Shown: positions 45,384 through 57,411, counted from the stretch's first letter. The stretch is 64,000 nucleotides of DNA from Peromyscus leucopus (GCF_004664715.2 NC_051068.1:10294298-10358297), one strand, 5' to 3'. Program-made: numbers and translations. Notes: generated by a model from the sequence alone, not told the origin.

Positions 45384-45385
<2 letters not shown>
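44951..45385. other. unique AT-rich sequence, nothing seen
   Basis: No repeat or exon recognised. Confidence 0.5.
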
Positions 45386-45437
<52 letters not shown>

Positions 45438-45692
45438 ACCCATGTGGAGGACAGAGTTTGATGTTGGTGTCTTCTTCAGTCACTCTCCACTTTATTACTG
45501 AGGTAAGGTTTCTGTCTGAGCCTAGAACTCTCCAGTACATCCAGTCAGCTTGTCTTGGACTCTTCTGTGTGTGCCTCTCAGGTACCGTGATTATGGGATC
45601 CCTGTCCCATTTCACTTGGGGTTCGGGGATGTGAATTTCAGTTCTCAAATGTGCAGCAAGTGCTGTATCCACTGAGCTATTTCCTCAGCCCA
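45386..45692 (-). mobile_element. B4 SINE, antisense, with (GT)n tail microsatellite
   Basis: (GT)n of about 25 units at 45386-45436, then atgtggaggacagagtttg, ttactgaggtaaggtttctg, ccgtgattatgggatccc, ttggggttcggggatgtgaa and tgctgtatccactgagctat. The microsatellite stands where the CA-rich tail of B4 belongs. Confidence 0.8.
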
Positions 45693-46141
45693 GGTTGTTT
45701 TCTTGAGTTGAGCTATGTTAGAGAATGACCCCAATTTCAAATAACCTACGAAAACCTAAAAAACAGAAATATCCAAGTGGGGGAACTTCACTGATTCATG
45801 TTATCCCAGATTCCAAGCTGCCTCTGCTGTTAATGGACCGTGATGGTTTGTGCATTGTGTTTTTGGTGTGGAGTTGCTTCATTTTTCCAAAGACACAGTA
45901 GATTTGTAAAAACAGATTATTAGTGATAACCCCAGACCACGTAGGTCTGAAATACTGGGCAGAGGCGGCAGTTAGAGTATGTGTTTTTCCCCTGAGGATT
46001 GCCTGCTCCTAAAGGCCTTGTCTAGTTGCCCCAGATTGAATGCTGCTCAAGATTAGACTCTCAATTGTTTGAATGTTTCCATGGCATTGTTGTCCTAAAG
46101 CATCATCACACTTCACAGCTTAGATCTTTACTTCCAGAATT

Positions 46142-46145
<4 letters not shown>
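45693..46145. other. unique sequence, nothing seen
   Basis: No repeat or exon recognised. Confidence 0.5.

Positions 46146-46203
<58 letters not shown>
46146..46203. repeat. (AG)n microsatellite
   Basis: About 28 uninterrupted AG units. Confidence 0.98.
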
Positions 46204-46205
<2 letters not shown>

Positions 46206-46458
46206 GGGACCCCAGGGGCTAATCATAACAATTAGCTAATGTGTCAGCAATTAGCACTTTTCATCAACCTGCTCTGAAAGCAGGCTCTTCTTATCCACTC
46301 ACAGACAAGAATGCAATGATGTAGTTAAGAAAAGCTGGGGAGCTGGCTCCCTGAGCCCGCACTGTAGCCAACTAAATCCCTGGGGCATTGTTTACAGCGA
46401 TTATTCTGCCATTATGGTGTGATTGCATAGGCAGAGGGGGCAGTCCTGTGCTTAAAGT
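46204..46458. other. unique sequence, nothing seen
   Basis: No repeat or exon recognised. Confidence 0.5.
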
Positions 46459-46545
46459 AAGTCCAGCCCCCACTCCCCAGGCCCCCACTCTCCAGGCCCC
46501 CACTCCCCCCAGCCTCCACTCCCCCCAGCACCCCTCCACCCAGCC
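46459..46545. repeat. C-rich short minisatellite
   Basis: Four to five degenerate copies of a 15-18-base unit (core cccccactccccagg), directly visible. Confidence 0.85.
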
Positions 46546-47624
46546 CTGGAAAAAGACAAAACAAAGCAGTAAAAGAAAAACAATCCCTTTTTGGCTGCTT
46601 TTGGAAAAGTAGAGGGAAAACTGTGGTGAAAGGTCAGCCAGTTACAGGACTTGAGTGCTTAACTGGTAAATATTTAAAAAAAACAGTATATTTAATATTT
46701 TACCATTTGGAAAATTTTCAATGGATTTTGGGTCCGGCACAACTCAATCACTTCAGGATTTCAGAGGTCTCTTGTGGGGATTTCTTTACAATGGATACAT
46801 TATATTTGGTGACCATCTATACCACTTCTTGGTCGAAATATGTTTTAACATCTTTCATATAATCCTTCTAGTAAAACAAGAACTGTTATACATACCTTTC
46901 ATAAAGAACCCCACACTACTTTAAAGAGGCCCATATATCTGTGTAAATACCACGGGCTTGTCTTAAAAACAGCCTTAGAACAACTTGCAAATCCCTGGTA
47001 GCAGCTCAGAATCCTGAGGGTAGGAGTATTTTTTCACTAGAACTGGAATTGCTTTTCAGTGGGCTGCTCTGTGAGCCCTTGAAAGCTGCAGTCAGAACAC
47101 AGAGAGGATGGGAAGCTAGTCCCGTAGAGGTGTGCTGGCCTGGCAAAGCAGTCTATCCGTGGTCAAGACCACGAATGGCTTGAAGGACAGTGTCCTGGCT
47201 GACAGCAGGGGATGCTGCTGTCATCAGAAAGGGTGAAGGAGACAGTGGGTCGTCCTGTGTCACTGACACTTGGCAGGGTGGGTGGGGTTTATGCCCATGT
47301 TATCGGTGACAAGGGAACACACACGAGTCATGTACAGTTAGGGGACAAAGGTAGGCACCGGGCTTCTGTGCAGGAGCTTAGGCATCAGTTTCAGGAAGGC
47401 TTCCCAGAGGACCTGGAGAGCGGGTAGTGGGTCTCCAGCTGGAGAAAGGTTACAACAATGGTTGTTTTTCTCGGCACTTTAGGAAGCTGGGTGCTGTCAA
47501 GATGTCAGACGTATGTGCGAGACAAGATCCAAAGCAGATCTTTTTTATTTATTTAATTTTCCCCCTTAATCTACACATAACAGTTCTCAACTAACCTTCT
47601 GTGAGTTGTGTTCTAAAGCTTATC
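46546..47624. other. unique sequence, no gene seen
   Basis: No repeat or exon recognised. Frames of 67-79 codons overlap in different phases. Confidence 0.5.
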
Positions 47625-47755
47625 TCTTCAAAGTGTGGTTGGTCCCTAGGCTGCTGTAACAGTATCCCCAGTGATTGTGTTGGAAATGCAGACACTCAGG
47701 TTCCACCACAAGCCAGCATTTGCACAAGAGTCCCAGTTCACTTTAATGCCCATTG
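47625..47755 (+). mobile_element. MER5A-like hAT DNA transposon relic
   Basis: tcttcaaagtgtggttggtc, tgttggaaatgcagacactc and aggttccaccacaagcc follow the MER5A order as I know it. It is a non-autonomous hAT-Charlie element shared across placental mammals. The right end is eroded. Confidence 0.72.
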
Positions 47756-48471
47756 CACCTTGCAGACCGTTCCTTTGGAAGGTGGGGTAGGAACTCTTTG
47801 TTCCTTTATTTTCCGGTTTATAGGATTGGCAAAATTTGATTGAGGATGTTCCTGGGGAAGGTGGTGTCCTGCTCTTGAAGAGCTTGCTTGTGTAGTGATG
47901 AAGAGGAGGCACATGTGGAGAACAGCTCTATTCACAGTGGCTTGGCTGTGGAGAGGAGAGTGTTCTGCAAATGTCTGCTGAGCCCCCATAGGCTTCACGG
48001 AGGTTAAACTTCAGTGTTAGGTCCTTGCAGAGGATCAGATGGGATGTAGAGAGAATTCAGCCAGGGAAGCAAACAGACCTCATCAGAGGCAAGTATGAAG
48101 GCAGTGACTGAATCCCCCTTTCTGTTACTGTTTCTTCTCAATGCCCGCTGGGGAAAGGAACATATTTGTGATCGAGAGAGGGCGAGGAGCCCCTTGTGCA
48201 TGGTCTTGAAGGCTCTACCAAGGACTTGGGTTTTTATTCTAAGAAAATAAAAATCATTCTTTTCGTATACAGAATATTGACATGATCTGATACATGTTTG
48301 AAAGATCTCCCTATCTGTTGTGGGCTCATGGATGTATGGAGATGACTTATGGGTTCTTACAGGAACTAAGAATGATTGGCTCTTTGGACTGTGGGCACAG
48401 GAAATCAGAAAAGGTAGGAGAATTCACAACACACTTGGGATACACAATCATAGTGAGTGTTTGATATGGAG
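47756..48471. other. unique sequence, no gene seen
   Basis: No repeat or exon recognised. Confidence 0.5.
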
Positions 48472-48830
48472 TAATTTTCTTATTGCTGTGACAAAATACC
48501 TTGAAAGGTACGATTTAAGGAAGGAAATAGTTTGGTTCGCTGTTTAGGGGTAAGCAGTACAGTGTGACAGGGACGTCAGAATGGCAGAAGCATGAAGTGG
48601 TTAGTCACATTACTTCTAGTCAGGAAGCAGAGAAATACATGCTGGTGTCCATCTCTCCTTCTCCCTGTTCTCTTTGGGCTCTGTCCGAGACTCCAGCCCT
48701 TGGGTGGGAATACCAGTATTCAGGATGGCCTTTCCTTCTTCAGTTATGCACCTCAGAAACACCCTCACAGATACACCAAGAGCTGTGTCTCCTAGGTGAT
48801 TTCTAGATCCAGTCAGACTGACAATGAAGT
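48472..48830 (-). mobile_element. old rodent interspersed repeat, antisense, same tail type as at 2 kb
   Basis: Starts ttattgctgtgacaaaatac, then gatttaaggaaggaaatag and ccttgggtgggaataccag, and ends acaccctcacagatacacc, tctcctaggtgatttctaga. The start is the reverse complement of the tail seen at 2160-2190. Known to me as a common dispersed repeat; name not assigned. Confidence 0.65.
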
Positions 48831-49769
48831 TTAAGCAGCATGGGATGTAGGATTGGATTTCTGGCTGGTGCTGATGGTCAATGGTGATAGTGTGCATGAG
48901 AATCGATAGCACTGGAGAGGACCCTCACAACGAGGACCCCTTGCCTTCCATACTGGGGAGCAGATTTATAAGAAGTTGCTTTGGAGCTCAGAGAAGATAC
49001 TAACATGTAGGGCAGGGTAGAGAATTTGTAGGGTTTAGTGGACGCTTACTGGGAGTTTTAGGAGTTGAAAAGTTGTGATGAAGACCTCAGGAGGCAGAGC
49101 TCCTCAACATAAAAACATCTCTCGGGACATACAGACGAATGAATCACAGACATCTGAGAAAGGATAGGCACAATTAGAATTTGTCTTGATCTGAGTGACA
49201 ATTAATTAAAAAGTGTAGCATGGGACCTTGGATGAAGGTTGTTTCAAATTAGCTGTCAGCTCTTCTGTGTTTTGTTTCTGGAAAAGCTTTATGCATATGT
49301 AGAGGAATAAATGAAGACATTCTTCATGTTGAATCCTTTTCTGTAGCCTATGACTCTGTATTATATCCAACCCAAGGGTCAAAATTGCCTAGGCATAGAA
49401 TAGAAAAACCAGACTATTGACAATGACATATTGATAAGTTCTTAGCAAATGCTTTTGTTAACAAAGACTACTTAACAACATTAGGAAGCCTCAGGTTATA
49501 TCTGCTTATCTGTGATTCCATTACTTCAGACCCAGGTAGAATCAGTGCATGTAGATGGTCACTGTCATAGGGTAAAGGCCCTTTTGACCTATTCCAAAAT
49601 AGGTACCCAGAGAGTAATAAATACACATGAGTAGGGCATTTCTAACATGAAGTCACATGTTAGTTTTGAAGTCTCCAGAAATGTTTCTGTGCATTTCCCT
49701 TCCAATGAAGAAATACAAGAGGTCAAAGTCAGATGATCCAGTGGAAGGGATGTTGTAGGTATTGGAGCC
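48831..49769. other. unique sequence, nothing seen
   Basis: No repeat or exon recognised. Confidence 0.5.
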
Positions 49770-49920
49770 ACAAAGATTTTAATTAGAATATTTATGTTGC
49801 TGCTTACTAATTGCGTGATCTTGAATGCAAGCAACTTCTCAGAACTTCAACATCCCCACCTATAAAATGGGGGTCAGCATCAACAACAACAGTTTATGTA
49901 AAGCATTGTGAGGTTAAAAA
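49770..49920 (+). mobile_element. MIR SINE fragment
   Basis: tgctgcttactaattgcgtg, atcttgaatgcaagcaactt, ctcagaacttcaacatcccc, cctataaaatgggggtcagc and aagcattgtgagg follow the MIR core in order. Confidence 0.82.
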
Positions 49921-50109
49921 ATAACCAGAAACAATAAGTTGAAAACAACAGAACTCTGAAATGGAAGTCTTTGGTGTTACTATGGATAGTGGTTAGTTGA
50001 TTTATAGCTGCTGCTGCCTTGCCTTTAGTCAGTATCCTCTGCATCATTCTAGTGAGGCTGATGCTAAAATGGAGAGAGCTAAGGTCTTCAACATGGTTGT
50101 CATAGAACG

Positions 50110-50537
50110 TGGTTCTGGCTATGGACATTCCTCCTGGAACACCATCCTGGGTTCTGGCTATGGACATTCCTCCTGGAACACCATCCTGGGTTCTGGCTAT
50201 GGACATTCCCCCTTGAACGTCATCCTGGGTTCTGGCTATGGACATTCCCACTGGAACACCATCCTGGGTTCTGGCTATGGACATTCCCCCTTGAACGTCA
50301 TCCTGGGTTCTGGCTATGGACATTCCCCTGGAACACCATCCTGGTTCTGGCTATGGACATTCCCCCTTGAACGTCATCCTGGGTTCTGGCTATGGACATT
50401 CCCACTGGAACACCATCCTGGGTTCTGGCTATGGGCATTCCCCCTGGAACACCATCCCAGGTTCTGGCTATGGACATTCCCCCTGGAACATCATCCTGGG
50501 TTCTGGCTATGGGTATTCCCCCTCTGAACATTATCCT
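50110..50537. repeat. 39-bp minisatellite, 11 copies, two alternating variants
   Basis: Units start at 50110, 50149, 50188, 50227, 50266, 50305, 50342, 50381, 50420, 50459 and 50498. Each begins (g)ggttctggctatggacatt. The second half is either ctggaacaccatcct (A) or cttgaacgtcatcct (B). The order A A B A B A B A A A' A'' gives a 78-base higher-order unit in the middle, and units 3-4 and 7-8 differ by only one base. Because 39 is a multiple of 3, frames stay open on both strands (13-residue repeats such as GSGYGHS), which I do not take as evidence of a protein. Confidence 0.97.
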
Positions 50538-51864
50538 GGGGTGTGTGTTTAGTTGTAGTGTGTATGTATTTAAACCTGTTATCCACAGAATTCTACCTCA
50601 GTTTGTACAACATTCAATCTCAAGGTCTGCCTACTTGTACAGTTCAGTCAAGAAAAGAGTTGATGATCTTGGGCTAAAAATAGGGGAGAGGCTACTGATG
50701 GTCTTTAAGGCACACTAAAACCCCTGGAGTATAGATACTTAATGAAGAATTCTAAACTTTGTAATTTTCACACAAACATGATACTAATTAGCACATAAAT
50801 ACTTTTTTCTTTCTTCATCTAAGGGGGAAGGGTAGTTCTGGAAGTGTCTAGTCTGGGTTTTTCTATGCAGAGGACTAGGTTTTGTCCTTCCCTGGGGAAA
50901 ATTTCTAGTACAGACAGACAGACATGAAAGAGAATATAGTCTCAGTCCCCACTCTTAGGCACCAAGGTGTCAGCATGGGCTCTGCCCATCCTAAGGTTAT
51001 TCTAGAGCCAACAATCACTAGAAAGACCTTCTCCTACCCATGTACGAGGCTGGGGCAGAGCTCGGTGCCAGGACAATAAAATAGGACCGTTTGCCTTGAC
51101 CACTGCATATTTCCCCTCTCTTCCTCATCTCATTTCCTTTAACAACATTGATTTACCCTCTGACACACATCAGTGCCTGTATTCATGTTGCTGGGAAAAG
51201 GAGCATTGTCTGCCTTGCTCATTGCTCACCATCAGTTCCAACAGAGCCTGGTAGGTTGTAGGTCTGCTGGATAAACACTGTCTGAATCAGTGACCAGCAA
51301 ACAAACACACTGAACAGTGTAGCTATGTAACTACAGAACACTCAACCTCTCTGGGTCCCATGGTAACAACATCTAAAAGGGTTGTTTCATGTCTGTCTGC
51401 ACTGGAAATTTTCTATGTAGCTAGAATTAAATGTAGAATAAGAGAGGTCGCCCTAATAATGATATGTGATAAAACTTTGGGGCCAGCAGGAGGGAATGTT
51501 TGTTTCTGGTTGACATGATTCCTTTTCAGATGGCATTGTGGGAGATTATTAATACAGAGTTTTCTGTACGTCTGACTTCTGTAGCAGTTGGGACTTTGTG
51601 AGATATGGGGATGGACTACTCAGATTAGGGAGGAGATGCTGATGGTGACTCCTTACCTCCTAGAGTATGGGCTCTAACTGTGTGTTCACTTTCACCAGAC
51701 CCCGCTCTCCAGCATTTAGATAGTCAGCCAATGCCCTATCATAGAAATTCTCCCTGACGGCAATGGACTGATAAGGCTCCATTTCAAGACTGAAGGAGAA
51801 ATGTCCGTTTCACTTCCTGCCACATCCATTGGCCAGAGGGAACAGATTAAAAACACAGAGAGAA
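50538..51864. other. unique sequence, no gene seen
   Basis: No repeat or exon recognised to the right of the minisatellite. Confidence 0.5.
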
Positions 51865-52003
51865 GGCTGCATTATGATGGTGCACACCTTTGATTCCGGC
51901 ACCCGGGAAGCAGAGACAGGTGGATCTCTGTGAGTTCAAGGCCAGCCTGGTCAACAGGGCATTCCAGGCAAGTAGTGGCTACATAGAGAGTTCCCATCTG
52001 AAA
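51865..52003 (+). mobile_element. B1 SINE
   Basis: gatggtgcacacctttgatt, ggatctctgtgagttcaagg, ccagcctggtcaacagggc and tggctacatagagag. Full length but diverged. Confidence 0.9.
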
Positions 52004-52254
52004 AAGAATAAAGCACAGACTGTGGAGTCAGGCCTTTAGAATTCCCAACCCAGACCTTGCAGTTGTGAAGATGCTCGATCCTGCTCTTCCACCCACCTCC
52101 ACAGAGCAGGATAATAGGATAGCACCTGGCTCCTCTTCCACACAGATTCCTGAGCCTTGAGGGAGGGGCTTGCTGAAGGCATCCCATTTAGGATTGAGTG
52201 CTCCAACATCTTCCACTTTGTATACCTTGTCCAGTGTAGCTGGAGGTTTCTCTA

Positions 52255-52612
52255 GTCCTGTTGGGGCCCACAGCCACTCAGACCCAAGTAAACACATAGA
52301 GACTTATATTACTTATAAACTGTATGGCCATGGTGGGCTTCTTGCTATCTAGTTCTTACATCTTAAATTAACCCATTTCTATTAATCTTTAAGTTGCCAT
52401 GTGGCTTGTGGCTTACTGGTATCTTTACATCTTCTCATGGCGGCAGCAGCTGGCAGCGTATCCTGACTCAGCCTTCCACTTCCCAGAATTCTCTTCTCTC
52501 TTATCCCGCCTACACTATACTTCCTGCCTGGCTACTAGCCAATCAGCATTTTATTTATCAATGAACCAGAGTAACACATTCACAGCATACAGAAAGACAT
52601 GCCCAGCAGTCC
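52255..52612. mobile_element. solo LTR of an endogenous retrovirus-like element
   Basis: The element, 52259-52608 (350 bases), begins tgttggggcccacagccac and ends gacatgcccagca (TG...CA). It is flanked by gtcc at 52255-52258 and 52609-52612, a 4-base target duplication. A ccaatcag (CCAAT-type) motif lies at about 52540. I recognise it as a widespread rodent LTR, but its orientation and exact family are uncertain. No retroviral genes are attached; most likely the product of LTR-LTR recombination. Confidence 0.78.
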
Positions 52613-53259
52613 AGTTGCTGGCCTCAGTGTTAATTTCCACTGACTACAAAAAGAAGCTTCTCTGACAAGGGTTGAGCAGGACACTGACCCACGGGTGTAG
52701 CAATACGTCATTAGGACTCATTTTACTGCTATGTTCCTTTAGCAAAATAATAGCTAGTTTCAGGTTCTCGACCACTTTGGCACTGTCTGGCATGGCTTCC
52801 ATCTCATGCATTGGGCCTTAAAGCTAACAAAAAGTGGTTGGTTACTCCCATAACATGAATGTCTTTTATTGCATCAATATATCTTATGAGCAGGTCTCTG
52901 CTGTAAATCAAAAGGTTTGTAGGGGGTGGATGACAGTGTCTTCCAGATCCAACAGGACTGATGCACATGTGAACTCATAGGGACTGTGGCAGCATGCACA
53001 AGCTTTGCACATGTTCAAGCCAAATGGAATCCTGGCATTGAGAAGGTGAAGTAGACGCAGAGTCCCACTACTAACCAAGAAACTATTTGCGGTTGATAAC
53101 TGCCGGTGAAGGGAAAATTAGTTTGTTCCAATGGAGTATCAATAGGCATTGCAGCCCAGGAGTAGTTGGCCAACATAGCGAAAACTCCATTTTTTTTGTG
53201 GGATTTTGTTTCATTTTGGCTTTTTTTGTTTGCGTGTTTGTTTGTTTTGATTTTCGTAA
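52613..53259. other. unique sequence, nothing seen
   Basis: No repeat recognised apart from short TTTG runs near 53225-53250. Confidence 0.5.
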
Positions 53260-53425
53260 TTTGGGAGATAGAGAAAGAGGTAAAAAAGAGAGAGAAAAAG
53301 ACAGAGATGGAGAAAGACAAAGGAAGAATGAACATGATTGGTTGGGTGGGGAGGTGAGGGAATGAGGAGAAGTTGGGGGAGGGGAAACGTGATCAAAACA
53401 TATTGTATGAAAATTTAAGCAAATA
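53260..53425 (+). mobile_element. LINE-1 3'-end fragment
   Basis: Purine-rich start (gagagagaaaaagacagag), aatgaacatgattggttggg, aagttgggggaggggaaacg, tgatcaaaacatattgtatg and aaaatttaagc, the usual rodent L1 3' UTR end. Confidence 0.78.
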
Positions 53426-53966
53426 ATAATAGAGTGGCACCTGGTTCACAGGAGGAGAATTAATGGGCCAGCGTGTGCAGTATCTCAGTCAGTACCGGGC
53501 ACACAGTCTGCACCGCATGTTTGTTTGTTAGTAAAGTACCTGGCTGTGCTGGACCGCAGGAACAACCTCAACGGCAGTTTGCAGTGGGCAGCCAAGTGTT
53601 CAGTCAGATAAAACCCAGCAGGAGCTGTGCTGCAGGAATTAAGTAAGGGGAAATGAATACTGGGGCATAGGAGCATGTACGTTTTACCCCACGCCACACA
53701 TGTCTGACAGCAAAATGGTAGTAAAAGATGCCACTGCTTACATGCACTCTGAAGCATCCAGCAGCCACAGCCACTATCCCAGGGCAATGAGGATGTCTGA
53801 GCCCCTTATCCAGGGATGCTATTGGCCGTCTCCACCGGGGCACATGTGATTAACTTCACAAACTTTTCACTTAAAATCTACATTCTGAGAAGCAGGCTTC
53901 TGTTTTCCAGAGGTGAATAGAGGGGGTGAAAGGATGGGATAGTATTTATTAATTTATTAATTTTTG
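53426..53966. other. unique sequence, no gene seen
   Basis: No repeat or exon recognised. Confidence 0.5.
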
Positions 53967-54093
53967 GTACAGGGCCTCGTATGTAACCTTGACTGCCCTG
54001 AAATTCACTATGTAGCCCAGGCTAACCTTGGACTTACGCCAATTCTCCTGTTTCTACCTCTCATATGCTGGGATCATAGGCATGTTGCACGTT
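53967..54093 (-). mobile_element. old B1 SINE, antisense
   Basis: tacagggcctcgtatgtaac, cactatgtagcccaggctaa, ccttggacttacgcc and tatgctgggatcataggcat are a reversed, diverged B1. Confidence 0.8.
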
Positions 54094-55924
54094 CCAAATT
54101 ATATCTGAAATTTGCCAGCTTCTTGGGATAGTACACAGATTAGCAAGACAAACTTTGGTGGAAAGTGGAAATGCAAATTAACATTGACCAGGTGTTCCCA
54201 GGCATATATTTCTGGTGGTAAACAGTCTGTTGGTGTGTGATTTGCCTTCAAAGAGAGTCTTGCATTTCAGTCTTGAAAATCAAACATTTTCAAGTGTGAG
54301 CATCTCTCCTTCATCCTCTCTTGAAGTTTTCTCCAGTGGGTAAGTGGGTCCCCCTCAGGCCTCACAAGCTCTGTCGTTTGCCAAGCTATTCTGGAATGTT
54401 CTTAGTCACTAAAGAAAGACCGATTTTTGTTCTGAGACTTTGAGGGGGAGGAGCCTTCAGTTAGTAATAAATGACCTGTCCTGGTCGGAAAGGGAGATGA
54501 CCACCCACCATGTGAATCACAGGCGGAATTCACAAGGCTCTGTGTGGAACACACCCTAGTCTGTGTTTCCTTTTTCTTTCTAGAGAACTAATAAGTCTTG
54601 GCAGATGAGGCGAAACAAGTGAGAAATGAATATGAACTTCAGGCCCCCAGCAGTACAAGAAAGAAAGAAAGAAAGAAAAAAAAGAATTAGCATTGGGTTG
54701 ATATGAAGAGAAACCACAGCCAACTGTAGAAATGCATCCTCTGCCTTACATATCCCCTCCAAATAAACCCGTGCATTGCAGAAAATGGTAAATAATGCTT
54801 GAAATGGCAGAAGCTGGTTGTGGGGAAATAAGAACCAGGTGTCTGAAGAAGGAAAACCAAAGAGAGCATACATTTTCTGTCAACAATCCCACCATAAATC
54901 AGAGCAACGCCACCATCACGACCTGCAGCCCGCGGGGAAGAGACTGTTGTAAAAATGATAAATCAGAATCACTGCACACCAGGTCTTGATAAAACAAAGA
55001 AAGTTGGTCTCAGGGTCTGATATATATCCATAATCACAGAGAAACAGAACTTGATCAGTGGAGGGCCAAATGCGAGGAAATGCAAACTTCAGAACTGGGT
55101 GGCTGCTTAATATTCTGACCTAGCCGAGCATGGGATAATACAGCAGAAATAGATGACTCGGTGGGATCTGGCTGTAATACAAACTTGTTCCCAAGAATAG
55201 GACTATATATATGCCAGGCCTGTTCATCACAATTTTATATATTCTTAACACCTAGCAACAAAGAATATACTATCTATACCACCTTCATAAAACAAGGTTA
55301 ATATATTTCCTCAAGTTTATTGTTTCTTTCAAGAAACAAAATTCTCAATTCCCTTTAAAATGTTTATGTGTAAAAAACGAGCTGTTGCTTCATTTCCTTA
55401 AATCACCATCCTAATTACATTCTCCAAAGACTCTCCGATTCTGCTCATTTGTGTGTGCTGTGTGTAAGGCATCAGGATGCAGGAAACATCTTGAGGTTGA
55501 CTAGGCGTTAGGGTCAAGGGTCAATAGCTTCCATTACATTGTGCTTCCATTCCACTGAAGCACTCACTGGTCTAGCTGCTCTCAGGGACTCTCAAGGACT
55601 GTTTACAATGCAGCAAACTTTCAAGGAGGGAAGGGAGAATCCTTGTGTGGGAGTGTCTCAACGGCTGAATTATAAGGAGGGCTAGATAAAGTGTTTACCT
55701 AATACAACATCTTCCGGCCTTGATATGTCCATGGTCCTTAGGACACGATGGAGTCATGATGACAAGTCTCTCGCTTGCTGTTCTACCTGGACAGCGCTGC
55801 TTCTAAGTGCAGGTGTTGGTGCCTCACAGCTCAGCATACTACCCTAGGGTAGGGGGTCTAGCCAGCACCTTCTCTTTCAGTGTCCCCATGACACTGGTGT
55901 CCAGCTCTCAAGGCTGCTAATTTT
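54094..55924. other. no gene seen; short (AAAG)n tract
   Basis: (AAAG)n lies at 54658-54683. The rest is unique. A pyrimidine-rich run ending in AG at about 54583 is splice-like, but no coding continuation is evident. 55000-55400 is AT-rich and repeat-free. Confidence 0.45.
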
Positions 55925-56040
55925 CAAACTATTGTTGCAACAGCAAAAGCCTCACTCAGGGGAAACATGTAAATGCGGATTCTCAGGTTCCACCCTAACC
56001 CATCGAACTAGAAACTCGAAGAATTGGGCAACACAGCATT
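55925..56040 (+). mobile_element. MER5A-like hAT DNA transposon relic
   Basis: tcactcaggggaaacatgta, aatgcggattctcaggttcc, accctaacccatcg and actagaaactcgaag follow the MER5A centre. Confidence 0.78.
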
Positions 56041-56619
56041 CTGTGTCATAGAGAGATCTCATTAACACAAATGCCTGAAAACACTGTCTAGGGAAAGCAG
56101 TGTCACCGTTCCTAAGGACATCTTTGTGACTTCCAAGCTAAGCTGGTGGTGGTTCTTGTACCTTCACATGAGTTAAGAGGTGATCGTCTCATTTTAAGGG
56201 TTTAAAAACACTGGGCTGAGGATTTCAAGGCCTCAATTAGGAGCATCAACCAGTTTTGTTGCAAAGTCAGGGTTACAACCCATAGTGGATCCTTCTGACC
56301 CAGCCCTATTTGATGACTAGTCATGGCTCACAGCTCCTCCTCATTGAAATGGAAAGGGGCCCAACTGGTTCTTCAATGACTTTAGAATTCAGGGTCCCCT
56401 GTGAAGAAATGGACTGATAAATGTATTCGTCTGGCTGCATAGTTACCTGGGATTCAATTCCATGTTTGCCAAAAGTTGTGATGCATAAAGAAGGGCTTGG
56501 ATCCCATCCATACTCAGTAGCTCTCTCACTGAAGGTCAGAGTAAATACAGCTGAGAAGTCATGGATGTGAAGCAGTAGAGGGACTTGTTCTAGAGCGAGA
56601 AGACCTCCCACCTTTCTAT
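56041..56619. other. unique sequence, no gene seen
   Basis: A 96-codon minus-strand frame (56321-56611) has no recognisable family. Confidence 0.5.
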
Positions 56620-56762
56620 TTAGAGGCTACCTGACCAAGCTGTTTAATTTCTCTGAAGATCAATAGTGTTTCTTCTATAATGGTAGGGGAATAGCTTGCC
56701 TTTCTCATGGTGTTATAAAGAGGGTCAAGTGAGAGGAAATAGAGACAGGTGCCTTAAGACCC
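56620..56762 (+). mobile_element. MIR SINE fragment
   Basis: ctacctgaccaagctgttta, atttctctgaagatcaatag, tgtttcttctataatggtag, aatagcttgcctttctcatg and gtcaagtgagagg follow the MIR order. Confidence 0.66.
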
Positions 56763-57345
56763 CACAATGTCCTTTAAATGTAGAGCCTATTACAGACAGT
56801 TACCTACCACCTTTGGCCTCAGGAATGCTCCCTTGCTGCCCTCACTTTCTTGTGCCAGGAGACCAAAAGCTTCTTTGGATAGTCAACTAAGTGTGCTGTT
56901 GGCAGATAAATCAGTTGTCCCCAGGCACAGTGCCAATCCCTCTAAATAATGATGCTGACACTGGATGGGTGTGGAATCCTGTGTGCATCAGAAGACGGAG
57001 GGCAAGGGAAGCTGTCAGGGCGGCTGCTGCTGGGATACAGTAAGCCATGTCAGGCTAGACAGGAGTTAGCTGCCTCCCAAGTGAGGTTAGTGATCCTGGA
57101 TGCGATCCAGAGCAGAAAACAGGAGCCAGGGCTTAGGGTATCTGAAGTGCTGACAGTCAGGTGACATTTTGGTGTGGCAACATGCAGGAGGAGACTCTGC
57201 CATCTCAGGATATGTCCATATCTTTTTCATGCAGGCAAGCCATGACCCTGAATTTGAAATCATCTTCCCCCAATCTCTGTGTTTACTTGACATTCAATAA
57301 ATGGTTGATACTATTTTTATTATGAAAACTATTCTGTGTGAAGTA
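56763..57345. other. unique sequence, no gene seen
   Basis: No repeat or exon recognised. Confidence 0.5.
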
Positions 57346-57411
57346 TTAAAAGAGGCATTTCATGTATATTTTCCCATTAATCTTTGCAGCGATGTGGGCA
57401 CTTAGGTACTA
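57346..57411 (-). mobile_element. MIR SINE, antisense, left part of a split copy
   Basis: ggcatttcatgtatattttc, ccattaatctttgcagcg and ggcacttaggtactata correspond to the MIR 3' half in reverse, broken off at the point where the next element begins. Confidence 0.7.

Noticed and set aside
49997..50527. 176-codon plus-strand and 147-codon minus-strand frames with 13-residue repeats
   Set aside because: They are produced by a 39-base minisatellite whose period is a multiple of three. Both strands are open at once and the flanking parts have no protein features.
50110..50537. CRISPR-like array
   Set aside because: The units are contiguous with no unique spacers, in a mammalian sequence. It is a minisatellite.
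54560..54640. Exon after the pyrimidine-rich run ending in ctag near 54583
   Set aside because: Stops follow quickly in all frames and nothing recognisable is encoded.
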